This document shows positions 1 through 10,987 of a DNA stretch of 64,000 nt, one piece after another (positions within the stretch are counted from its first letter, which is position 1; every line of letters starts with the position of its first letter). The stretch is from Rugalucina vietnamica (lineage: Eukaryota; Mollusca; Bivalvia; Lucinida; Lucinidae). The stretch lies in contig OZ024875.1 of NCBI GenBank assembly GCA_964017185.1, positions 50,485,986 to 50,549,985 on the forward strand. The letters are read 5' to 3'. Both the position numbers and the translations under genes were made by a program. The notes beneath the pieces were generated by a model. It searched no databases and was not told where the DNA came from. It saw nothing but the letters and a program-made list of their open reading frames with translations.

Positions 1-124
1 TAGCAAAATTTTGGAGGAATGTTTGAATAACATACATCTTCAAATTTGGTTGATTGTATATTAGAAGCACATAAGTGTTAAGAATAAAGTTTTATTGAAT
101 CATTGTCATTAATTCTTGAATGAC
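1..124. other. Unassigned AT-rich flank
   Basis: No coding signal. Read on the minus strand this looks like the downstream tail of the repeat at 125-305, because an AATAAA-type signal lies near 82-90. Confidence 0.3.
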
Positions 125-305
125 CCCCGTAGGTGGCCACTCAGTTACCTTAACTTAACTAAAAATATGAAAACATACATAAGGCGCCAACAGCACAAAA
201 TTTTTTTTATACTCCAAGACATAAAACAAAAAGAACCACCACAGAAGTATCGACTTTGAACGATCAGTAACAAAAAGTTACTGGCGGGCTTAAACCGGTT
301 TTACA
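125..305 (-). repeat. Retroelement terminal repeat, copy A (inverted)
   Basis: The reverse complement matches 3467-3625 and 36262-36410 almost base for base over about 160 bp, including the shared words GGTGGTTCTTTTTGTTTTAT and GTTGGCGCCTTATG. The copy at 36262 follows a reverse-transcriptase fragment directly, so this is probably the 3' untranslated end of that retroelement. Copies A and B face each other around 3.1 kb that contains two LINE fragments. Confidence 0.7.
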
Positions 306-310
306 TGGTA

Positions 311-1457
311 GATCCCAGCGGGTAGTGATTGACGGGGAGGAATCGGAATCGATACCTGTCACGTCCGGTGTCCCCCAGGGCTCTGTCCTGGGCCCGATTC
401 TTTTCCTTGTCTATATGCAGACGATACAGCCCTATACCTCACCCTGGAGAGCGAGGAGAGCGAGGATGACAGCTCCACACCCCAGTCTGACCTTGACATT
501 CTATCGGCATGGGAATCCAGGTGGGATATGGAGTTCACCCCTCGAAGTGTCAGGTGGTGCATGTGACAGGCTCCAAGTTAAAAAAGCCAATTAAAACAGA
601 CTACCTATTGCATGGCCAAGTCTTGGAGGCTGTCACATGTGCCAGGTATCTTGGGGTTGATATTTCCAGCGATCTCTCTTGGAACTCCCATGTTGACCGC
701 ATAACAGGAAACGCAAACCGGACCCTCGGCTTTATCCGTCGCAATATCAAAACGAAGATGTCAAGGGTTCGTGAAACTGCATATAACACCCTCGTCAGGC
801 CACAGCTTGAGTATGCCTCAGCTGTATGGGACCCGCATACTGACAGGCGGATAAACTAGAATGAACAAATCCAGAAAAGGACGGCCCGCTGGATTGTCAG
901 TAACTTCGATAGGCAGGCAAGTGTAACTCGGATTATACAAGAACTGGGATGGAGAACATTGGCACAAAGACGGGCTGATGCCCGTCTTTGCTTGTTTTAC
1001 AAAGTAACCCATTGTTTAGTTGCTGTACCCCTCCCAGATCACGTGCAGTATTCAAACAGAATATCACGGTACTGCCATTCCATGACCTTCAGGCAGGTCT
1101 ACACATCAAAGGATTACTACAAATACTCCTTCTTCCCCTTGGCCATAGTACAGTGGAACTCCCTCCCTGAGTCTATTGCAACCTTGCAGAGCCTTGATGC
1201 CTTCAAGGCAGCAGTCTGCAAGTTGCAGCACTCACGCCCATAGATCCCAAATTGCTTGTTTTTATCTGATTTTAGCTATTCTTATCCATTTTAACCTATC
1301 ATCTGTTTTTATCCTTCACTTTTAAACTTTTAAACCTCTGTACTATAATCCCCCTTTTTCTGTCTGATACTAACAGACGCTGCGCTAGCCTGCCTAGAAT
1401 GTCCGTTAGGGCGTATGGCAGTATAAAGAGATAGATAGAAGAGATAGATAGATAGAA
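311..1457 (+). mobile_element. LINE fragment 1, 5'-truncated, broken reverse transcriptase
   Basis: The translation contains the RT motif SGVPQGSVLGPILF near 358-405 and the downstream RT/thumb region (LGVDIS, LVRPQLEYASAVWDP, SFFPLAIVQWNSLP) to the stop at 1241. The reading frame is broken: the catalytic FADD block is deleted around 410-430, frames shift near 510-550, and a TAG stop lies at 857. The fragment ends in a GATA-type microsatellite at about 1427-1457, a typical tail of this LINE group. The domain layout fits a non-LTR element of the jockey/CR1 superfamily; the clade is inferred. It is dead. Confidence 0.85.
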
Positions 1458-2815
1458 TGGTCACTTGCTAATATTTGTCCACTTTTCAAGAAAGGTGACA
1501 GGTCCCTTGCTTGTAATTACCGCCCAGTTTCTTTGACTTGTATTCCTTGCAAACTTCTAGAACATATTGTCTGCTCAAATATCATGGGTCATCTTGACCA
1601 GTATAATCTTTTGTCAGACAAACAGCATGCATTCAGGAAATGGCATAGTTGTGAAACTCAGTTGATTACAGTAATAAATGATTGGGCAAAAATATTGGAC
1701 AAAAAGGGTCAGGTTGACACTTTTATTTTGGACTTTGAAAAAGCTTTTGACACCCCTCCACATGAACTTCTTAAAAGCAAATTGTTTAGTTATGGTATAG
1801 GTGGAAAGACATTGGAATGGATAAATGCTTTTTTGTGCTTCAGGCAGCAAAGGGTAGTAGTTAATGGTGTTAAATCTGACTGGGCCCCTGTTGTGTCTGG
1901 TGTCCCTCAGGGCACCGTTCTCGGTCCATTGTTGTTCTCATTGTACATAAATGACATACCCGTTGGCATTGACTCTCAAATCAGGCTTTTTGCTGATGAC
2001 TGTGTTTGTTACCGTGAAATTAGAACAGTAGAAGATACATTGAAACTTCAGAAAGACATTGACCTTTTAGGGAGCTGAACCCGAAAATGGGGCATGAGGT
2101 TTCAACCTGTCAAATGCAACATGATGCAGCTGACAAATAAGCGGATAAATAAAATTGAAGCCTCGTACACTCTCGAGGGAACGGTATTGGAAAATATTGA
2201 TAGCATTAAATATCTAGGTGTAACAATTACAAATGACCTCAAGTGGAATACTCATATTAATAATATCTGTACTAAAGCCAACAGAACACTTGGATTCTTG
2301 AGGAGAAACTTATTTTCTTGCCCCCAAGATGTTAAAGAAGCAGCTTATAAAGGACTGGTGCGCCCAGTCCTGGAATATGGAAGCTCTGTGTGGGATCCTC
2401 ATACTAAATGCCTCCAGGAGGAATTGGAGAAGGTACAGAATCGTGCCGCTAGATTTGTAACTAGGAATTATACTTTCGAGGAAGGTAGTATGACTGGCAT
2501 TCTCGAACAACTCAAATGGGAATCTCTCAAGAAAAGGAGGACGAATAATCGACTTATATTACTATACAAAGGTCTGAAGGGTAAAGCCAGAATACCTACA
2601 GATGACCTTATCCCAAAGACTAGGCGTTGTAGAAATAGCCACTCCAAGGCATTTAGGCTTCCATCTGCTAGTATAGAGGCCTTTAAATGTAGTTTCTTTC
2701 CCCAGACTATCAGGGACTGGAATAACCTCCCTGACTCTCTGTTTTCTACTGCTGAAATGTCAGAGGATTGTGTGTCCAAGTTCGCTTCACTCGTGCGTTC
2801 AAGGGACTAATCCCC
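1458..2815 (+). mobile_element. LINE fragment 2, RT domain with one nonsense codon
   Basis: A 5'-truncated reverse transcriptase starts immediately after the tail of fragment 1. Visible motifs in order are NYRPVSLT, the palm motif FILDFEKAFD, YGIGGKTLEWI, SGVPQGTVLGPLLF, the catalytic FADD near 1990, YLGVTITNDLKWN and SFFPQTIRDWNNLP, ending with a stop at 2808-2810. The frame is open throughout except for one TGA at 2076-2078, which reads as a single-base change of the Trp codon in a WTRKWGMRF-like stretch. It belongs to the jockey/CR1-like superfamily. Insertion is fairly recent, since only one disabling change is seen. Confidence 0.88.
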
Positions 2816-3082
2816 CCCCCCATCCGAACCCCCTGGTGAAATAATGTCATTTGGCGTGTCACCAGTAAGCTATTCAGATTCAGATACAGTATGAAAAGAT
2901 AGACACCCTCGTTGACAAAGATAGACACCCCCTTGACAGACATTCTGGATCCGGCCCTGTGTAGCACCATCTTCCGAGTATTATATGTACAGTCACCACT
3001 CACCAATGAGCCCCCGAGTCACTGACCATATATATCCACACTATTTTACTTGTTCCTTTTAAATGGACACTAGTAAGGCCTG

Positions 3083-3167
3083 ATTCTATCTACATTTGTA
3101 TCTACCTCTATATACTGCCATACGCCATCGCGACATTCTAGACAAGTGTGCGCAGGTCTGTTAGTAT
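3083..3167 (-). mobile_element. LINE 3' tail remnant
   Basis: The reverse complement matches the 3' untranslated tail of LINE fragment 1 at about 1365-1450 (TACTAACAGAC...GCGTATGGCAGTATA and a degraded GATA tail). Only the tail is present, so this is a very short 5'-truncated copy on the opposite strand. Confidence 0.7.
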
Positions 3168-3466
3168 ATTCTTACTTTCGTCGTTGTGTAACGTTTCAAG
3201 GACAGAGTTAAAATTAATACTTCTGTATATCTTAAACTTCGAAAACTATAATATTCGAAACACGTACCGAGCAAGATGGTCTTAAAATAACTGTTTAGAG
3301 ATTCATTCAAGATGAGCCACACCAAGAGCATCGCATTGGAACGGTAAGTTATATAATTACTAGGAGACTTAAACCGGTTTATGGGATCCCAACCCTCGCC
3401 CTAGGTCATACACATCGTTTTAGAAATATTGTCTGACTATGCTGGAAAGCGATTTCAATGAATAGC

Positions 3467-3625
3467 GGCCAGTAACTTTGTGTTACTGATCGTTCCAAGT
3501 CGATACTTCTGTGGTGGTTCTTTTTGTTTTATGTCTTGGTGTTTAAAATATTTTTGTGCTGTTGGCGCCTTATGTATGTTTTCATATTTTTTGTTAAGTT
3601 AAGGTAACTGAGTGGCCACCTATTG
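3467..3625 (+). repeat. Retroelement terminal repeat, copy B
   Basis: Plus-strand copy of the repeat at 125-305 (inverted) and 36262-36410 (direct). It includes the same GTTACTGATCGTTC and GGTAACTGAGTGGCCACCTA words as copy A, so A and B are closer to each other than to C. Confidence 0.7.
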
Positions 3626-3762
3626 GGAAAATAGCTGCTCATTCGGCTTACGAAATGTTTTCATGGTATAAGTACCTGATTGTTAGTTTGTTTTTTTCCC
3701 ACCTCGGTTTTTGGAGTGGGAATCTTTTTCTGATTGCGCCTTTTCCTGATCTTTGCCTACTT

Positions 3763-4783
3763 GTACGAGGGTTGGGATTTAAGTTCGTAGACTTTGGCCA
3801 CTGATTTTCTATTACAGCATTTATCCAGTATTTGATGCCTTATTATAAAGAAACAAAGTCTCCTTGTTTCATGTTTACAATATTTTGCATGAAAATCTTG
3901 CGCAGTGCACATAAAAATGGTCTCCATAGCAACCAAGGTCTCGCTACCCGGGGCACGTCGTATTTTAAATAATTCTGAACTTATATGGCGTTGAAGAACA
4001 TGCCATTAGTAACTATATAATAGGCCAAAACTTGAGCTTAACCAATTTCAGGCATTTTAGTATATCTCCATATAAAATTTGAAGCTCTATCCCGAAGACT
4101 GATTTTGTTATTGGAGAAAATATTGAGTCAGTCGCGTTTCTTGAGAAAGAAAAATGGCGTAAACAATCAACGTCTAAGCAAGAGCTATGATCACATCTTA
4201 TATTTGAGTAGTATAAATTCCCAAAGAAATATTCAAAATGATCGGGATTTGTAGCACAGTTGTAGAACAGATGGTGCAGTGGTATTTAAATGGGTTGCGA
4301 GATTCCAGATGGCCGTATTCGAATTTTACACGATGAGAAATGCACAAAACTAAAATTAATATACAAATGCTAAAATCAGCATTCTAAAGATAAGCCTCGA
4401 GTATGCATGATACACATAAAATTTGTTATATCTGGTGAAAGCAGTATTTCAACAATAGTAATCAACAAACCCCTGAAGGAAATCTTGCAAATAAGTAAAG
4501 GTATAGCGTGTTGTGTTGTTCTAAACAAAGCATTTTAATGCTGACATTAATTGAAATTTGACGTAGTTTTGACGTCAAATTTTCCACGACGTGCCCCGGT
4601 TCTTGAAAGACCATTGTGTTTAATTCATTGTTGTGACGAAACTATTATGATTAGAACTACGCTTAATATCTTATACGAAAGGTAAAAGAATGTGTTTTCA
4701 GATGATATCATTTTTATTTCTGTGTGACAGACATCTGAACTTTTATTAAGAAAGTCTACGAACTTAAATCCCAACTCACGTAC
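3763..4783. repeat. Inverted-repeat element with outer and inner arms
   Basis: The outer arms at 3763-3797 and 4751-4783 are near-perfect reverse complements around GGGATTTAAGTTCGTAGACT. An inner pair, CGGGGCACGTCGT (about 3949-3961) and its complement (about 4588-4600), is nested inside. The interior of about 0.6 kb has no coding capacity. This is compatible with a non-autonomous DNA transposon, perhaps one inside another. The family is not recognised. Confidence 0.5.
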
Positions 4784-5369
4784 CTCCTTGTGAAACACTG
4801 TATACGCCGATTTTAATCGGGAAAACTGACAGAGTTTATTAATATGCGATTTTACATGACGAAGATTCAAAGATTCAAAGATTCAAAATTTAATCTGCAA
4901 ATAATCCAAAACATATAGGATCATAACAGACATGACATGAAAAACACATGTGTAATGGGGTCACTAAAGTACATGTACTAACTAGTGTATCCAACCACTC
5001 AACCTCAAAACTTCGTCCTTACTGCGTACGACCCCGCACAGACCTCTGTGTTACGTTTATGCATCCCAGAGGCATATGAAAGGCCACAAACAGCGGACGA
5101 CATGAAACAAAGTAGTTTGATGAATATCAAACTATGAGCTTTTAAAAAAACTTTCAATACAAACAGCAGCCTTTAGAAGAGGCCGACACACCTGGACGTC
5201 AGGTAACAGTTTGTTTGATTTCCTTAAAATAGTTTGGGATACCTTGTATTTTGGGCCACACATTACATTTTGACTCCCGCCTATATTTAGTCTTTTATGC
5301 AGCTTTAGTCTTATTTGATGAAGTTTATAGCACACAGTTATGGAACTAATGTCTAATGTTTACTAATCA
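4784..5369. other. Unassigned intergenic DNA
   Basis: A threefold short repeat (GATTCAAA units) lies at 4862-4888. I see no supported gene here; the short open frames have no family features. Confidence 0.3.
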
Positions 5370-5590
5370 TTAATCATGTCAAATTTTAACTATTGCCCTC
5401 TTGTCTGGAATGCTTGTGGAGAAGTTGATACAAAGAAAATTGTGAAAATTCAGGAAAGAGCCCTGTGATTTATTTATCAGGACTCACAAAACTCTAGCTA
5501 TGACTTTATTAGAAAGATCTCAGTCACTGCAGACCAGACGACAGAGCGCAATAGCACTTGAACTTTTTATCAAACACCTTTATATTTAAA
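5370..5590 (+). mobile_element. Degenerate LINE fragment, RT C-terminal region
   Basis: The translation reads SNFNYCPLVWNACG followed by KIVKIQERAL, a TGA stop, and an FIYQDSQNSSYDFI-like stretch. This is the characteristic region downstream of the RT palm in jockey/CR1-like LINEs. It is short, interrupted and inactive. Confidence 0.7.
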
Positions 5591-5719
5591 TGACCTTTTA
5601 ACATATAAATCTCATTCTTATTGTTTTAGGTATATAAATACAGTTAAAGTACCACAGTTACAAAGTACCATTGTTGATAACACGACCAATATTGGACTGT
5701 TCGCTTGACACATCAACAT

Positions 5720-6480
5720 CAAGGTATATGGCATAAGTGACGGTCTGCAAGACATGTCCATGAAGAGTACATTCTGATTTAATAGTTTTCTTACTCTTAG
5801 ATCATGTCACCTGAACCACATGGCATTTAGATGGGTTGAATTGCATATTTCACTTGGACTTCCAAACCGACAGTGTGTCCAGGTCCTTCTGAAGTGCTGA
5901 GCTGTCTTCCTCCCCCATTGACCATGAGGTATACAGTGAATAGAGCAGTATTATCTGCTAAAAGACGTACTTGAGAGGAGGTCCTATCAGGCAAGTCATT
6001 GATATATGCGAGAAAAGTATCGGTCCCAATACTGGTCCTTGGAGGACGCCGGATTTCACTGGTATGGAGTCAGACTCTTCGCCATCGCTATTGTTGTATA
6101 AATTCTCCCAATCAAGGGACACTTCCTCTCGAATTGGATTAGATTATGTAATTCTTCAATACCAGTCACCCTACTTACAACCAAAAAAATCCCGCTATCT
6201 CATGCATCAATGACAACCTGCTGGGACATACTTCCAAGGAAGGTATGAATCCAGCTCAGCACTTTCTTTCTTTCTTTTTTCCGATACTTCATAACCTCAA
6301 AGGAGGACTTCTGAAGGAATTCTGGTGTTTTGCTAAAGAGATTTATTTGAAGTAAGTGGGTGAATTGGCCCTAATACCGTATTGGTGCAGTTTCCAGAGT
6401 TTCCAGAGAAGCTTATTATGGCTGACATTGCCAAAAGCCTTCGAAAAGTCAATGAGTATTAGATCTGTCTGATTTCCACA
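5720..6480 (-). mobile_element. Degenerate LINE fragment, RT palm
   Basis: On the minus strand the 6480-6300 part gives LILIDFSKAFGNVSHNKLLW and LHQYGIR. The 6060-5900 part gives SGVLQGPVLGPILF and, after a frameshift, YINDLPDRTSSQVRLLADNTAL, where the catalytic FADD is decayed to LADN. Several stops and frameshifts are present. This is an old dead copy. Confidence 0.75.
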
Positions 6481-6833
6481 AAATGGTATGGATTCTTCTC
6501 GGAATTCTTCTCAACTTTGCTCAATTTGATAAAACATCTGTGCTGTAGTTGGTTATTGCTGCAGGACCGACAGAGTACATGTAGCCCCCAAACGACACGG
6601 AATCCCTCTAGAGTGGCAGCATCAGTGATAGAGGCGGGCATCACGATCCATTATTATTTGTTTGTCTTCAGATACTGAGTCGATCAATTTCTGATCATCA
6701 CCTCAGGTGTGGGGTGGGTGGCTAAATTTTGGATTTAGCAAATTAGGGGGAAAACATTTGGGATGGGCCATTAAAACTATTTACAAGAAGCTAGACAGAG
6801 GCATACTAAAACGTATACCTCTGAAACCATGGT
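6481..6833. other. Unassigned intergenic DNA
   Basis: No motif, repeat or coding signal was recognised between the two LINE remnants. Confidence 0.3.
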
Positions 6834-7836
6834 TTAAATGAGAGCCTTAAATTCTTCCGTGGTCTTAGATGCGACCACTGAAGAAGGTAGATTATTCCAA
6901 AGTAGAATAGTCCTTGGGAAGAAAGAATTCTTCAGAGCATCAGTATAGGACATGTATCGTGTGTACTGTGATTCATGAGATGCTCTGGTATATCTTAGTC
7001 TGGGTGCCAGGGTCAGATATTTATCTTTGTCAAGAGACACTGTACCGGAGTGAATCTTGTAAAAGAAAGTTAAAGAAGACTTTAGCCTGCGGTCCTCCAG
7101 GGATGACCACTCAAGTTCATCAAGCATGTCATCGACGCTACTGGCATTATGCCATCGCCTGCAGACCCACCTGGCTGCTGTTTTCTGCACTTTCTCCACC
7201 TTTTTTGTCTCAGTTTCATTATAGGGATGCCAAATAGGAGCTGCATACTCGAACTGAGGGCGAACCAATGTTTGGTATGCAACTTCCTTTGTATGCCTAG
7301 GTGCAAGTGCCAAACTGCGCCGAAGGAAAGCCAAAGTCTTAGTTGCTTTAGAAGAAATTTCAGCAACATGTTGACACCATTCCAAGTCGTCAGTGATGGT
7401 AATACCAAGGTATTTGGCGGACTGAACCTGTTCCAATGTTTGTTGATGTAGTGAGTAGTTAAAATGTATTTGATTACTAGGGAGGTGCCGCGTCACCCTC
7501 ATTGAATGACATTTGGCAACGTTAAATTTCATTTGCCAATCGGTCTCCCATTGTTCTAGGCTATTCAGGTCATCCTGTAAGATCTGGCAATCTGTGAGGG
7601 TTTTAATATTCCTATACAGAACACAATCATCGGCAAAAAGGCGAACAGATGACCTGATATTGTCCGGAAGATCATTAATGAAAATCAAGAAAAGGACCGG
7701 TCCCAAGACCGATCCTTGAGGGACACCAGATAGTACAGGGACTGGATCTGAGGCTTGGTCATCTAACACCACTTTTTGAAAGCGCTCAGAGAGCCATGAA
7801 GCGATCTACTGATGAGTAGATCCTCTAATCCCATAG
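6834..7836 (-). mobile_element. LINE 3 (outermost of the nest), 3' half: RT palm to end
   Basis: The minus-strand frame reads SGVPQGSVLGPVLF, FINDLPDNIRSSVRLFADD, YLGITITDDLEW, LVRPQFEYAAPIW and SFFPRTILLWNNLPSS to a stop at 6834. At its upstream end (about 7810) a TAG interrupts a WIASWLSERFQ-like stretch, probably from a Trp codon. The frame starts with YGIRG at 7836, which is exactly what should follow the KLHY that ends the other half at 19670. The two parts are therefore one LINE split by 11.8 kb of inserted DNA. Confidence 0.85.
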
Positions 7837-7985
7837 TTGGTCCATGAGCCAATACCGTAAATTTTGGGGGTCGGTACCATCTGGCCTGAACAAATCCCCT
7901 TATGATTTTCATGTAGGACTATGTTTGTAGACTTGTAAAAAATCGGGGGGACTTGCATTGCTGGTAGCTTTAATGTCGAAACGAC

Positions 7986-8760
7986 ACGTTATTTACGATA
8001 CCCCATAATTAAAAAAAAAACGTCATTTTAACACAAAAAACGGTAGGGAATAGTCTTCTAGCTATCCATATCCCCCTTTCCTCCCCATGGGAAATTTGTA
8101 CACTATTATTCTCTAAAAGTACATTGAAACACCTATCAAATCCTGTTTTCTGCCATCTGAAAGTCGAGGCGTTTGCGTTTTACGCTATGTTTTATTAAAT
8201 TACTCTAAATATTCAATTTTTGCGTCAATAATGGGGGTACACATAGAAAAGTGAAAAGATCTTAATTGTTTTTTATGCTAGACCATTGAACTTGGTCTCA
8301 TTCTTAAGCTTAGACATATCCCTTTTATCCTATGATAAGTAATGGAAATTATCTTACTTGCATATTCATGAATTTTCATTAAAACTTTAAAATAAAAAAA
8401 AAAGTAAAAATCAATTATCCCATATAAACTAATTTCAGGCCTACACTATCATTGTGGCTCCTTGTTATTGTATCAATTATTCTATTTGACAAATTTGTTG
8501 ATGCCATGGGCCTAAATGAAAATCATCTCATTTGCATTTTCATGAATATTAATGAAAATGACGAAAATCAGGATTTACAAAGGGAAAATAATTATATTGC
8601 CATTTGAAGGGTTTGGTTTGGGTTATAGGATGTAATTTGAACCCTTAGAACAAATGCTCAAGGGTGCTAGTTTGGTCAGAGGATCACTTTAATGCCCATT
8701 TGTGTCACCTAAAATCACAGAGTGTTCAATACAACCCCTAATAAGCGCAGATAGTAAGGT
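7986..8760. other. Unique interior of the large inverted-repeat element
   Basis: AT-rich DNA with no open frame of note, between the left terminal repeat and the first satellite unit. Confidence 0.35.
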
Positions 8761-9127
8761 GGTACACCTATATTACCACATGTATCTTGGCTACTGATAG
8801 ACCTAGAAAGCAGAAATAGGTATCAAATGATTGCTTTTGCAATGCTATATAACAATGTAATAGGATATAATTATCAAACTGACCTAGTGTTCGAATATTA
8901 ATGAAAACTTCATGAATTAGACTAAAATCACAGAAAATGGAGAATACCAGCACAGTTGTTTATATCTCAGCAACCAAAAGCTCTAAAGAGCTTGATTTGG
9001 TATCAAATGATGACAATGATTGCTATGACAATGCTCTATAACCATGTAATAAGATATATAAACAAGCTGGCTATCTTAAGGCTCAAATATTAAAAAAGAA
9101 CTTCAGATATTAGAGAAAAATAACAGA
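8760..9127 (+). repeat. 187-bp satellite, left block (2 units)
   Basis: Two units are recognisable by TCTCAGCAACCAAAAGC, GGTATCAAATGATTGCT and CTATAACCATGTAATA. They match the longer array at 16505-19520, from which they are separated by an inserted pearl-like element. Confidence 0.8.
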
Positions 9128-10987
9128 CCAGAGGACCAATGGTCCTGTAAACGCTCACCTGAGTCTGCTGCATATACTAATAAACATGTTTGAATATTAT
9201 GGTATTTAACCCCAGTGCAGGGGCAGATGAAGCCCTTGGGACGTTTTCTTTTTTCAGACTTATCAATATTCTGTCCATGGATGCTTCATGCCAAGTTTCA
9301 TTAAAATCAATCTATTGGTTTCAGAGAAGAAGATATTTGAAGGGTTTTTACCATATATGGGCATGGCGGCCATCTTGGTCATGTGACTTAGATTATTAAT
9401 ATACACATTGGTTCCCCCATCCTATAGATGCTTCACATAAAATTTGGCTTCAATTGGCCAAGTGGTTTTAGAGGAGAAGATGTTTGAATATTATGGTAAT
9501 ATACATGTATATTGCCCCGGGGTGTGGACATATGAGCCCTTAGGTCCATTTTCTTTTCAGAATCATTAATATTTAGTCCTACTACCCATTTCCTGCAAGA
9601 TTTTCACCTCAAATGACTTTTTAAAAGTTTTCCCCATTCCAATGCATTGGCGACCTATGTTGACCTTGTCGTAAAATAGGTCAAGGCCACCACAGGGTCA
9701 TGATTTATATATACATTGTAGTACTTCAGCCATTGGTGCTTCATACCAAGTTTCTTTGAAATCGGTCCTCAAAATTCGGAGAAGAAGATTTTTGAAGGGT
9801 TTTACCATATATGGGCATGGCAGCCATCTTGGTTATGTGAACTAGATAATATATATATACATTAATTCCCCCATTCCATAGATGCTTCACATACAATTTG
9901 GCTTTGATTCGCCAAGCGGTTTCAGAGGAGAAGATGTTTGAATATTATGGTAATATACATGTATATTGCCCCGAGGTGGGGGCAGATGAGCCCCTGGGGT
10001 CCAATTTTTTTCAGAATCATTAATATTCAGTCCTACTGCCCATTTCCTGCAAAACTTTCACTTTAAATGACATTTTAAAAGTTTTCCCCATTCAAATGCA
10101 TTGGCGACCTATGTTGACCGTGCCATAAAAAAAGGTCAAGGTCATCACAGGGTCATGATTTATATGCACATTGTAGTACTTCAGCCATCGATGCTTCATG
10201 CCAAGTTTCTTTGAAATCGATCCACCTATTCTGGAGAAGAAGATTTTTGAAGGGTTTTTACCATATATGAGCATCGCGGCCATCTTGGTCATGTGACCTG
10301 GATTATTTATATACACATTGATTACCACTTCCTATTGATGCTTCACATAAAATTTGACTTTGATTGGCCAAGCGGTTTCAGAGGAGATGATGTTTGAATA
10401 TTATGGTAATATACAGGTATATTGCCCCGGGGTGGGGGCATATGAGCCCCTGGGGTCCATTTTTTTTTCAGAATCATTAGTATTCAGTCCTACTGCCCAT
10501 TTCCTGCAAGACTTTCACTTTAAATGACTTTAAATGACATTTTAAAAGTTTTCCCCATTCAAATGCATTGGCGACCTATGTTGACCTTGCCGTAAAATAG
10601 GTCAAGGTCATCACAGGGTCATGATTTATATACACATTGTAGTGCTTGAGCCATCGATGCTTCATGCCAAGTTTCTTTGAAATCGATCCACCTGTTCTGG
10701 AGAAGAAGATTTTTGAAGGGTTTTTACCATATATGGACATCGCGGCCATCTTGGTCATGTGACCTGGATTATTTATATACACATTGATTACCCCTTCCCA
10801 TTGATGCTTCACATAAAATTTGGCTTTGATTGGCCAAGCGGTTTCAGAGAAGATGATGTTTGAATATTATGGTAATATACATGTATATTGCCCCGGGGTG
10901 GGGGCATATGAGCCCCTGGGGTCCAATTTTTTTCAGAATCATTAATATTCAGTCCTACTGCCCATTTCCTGCAAGACTTTCACTTAA

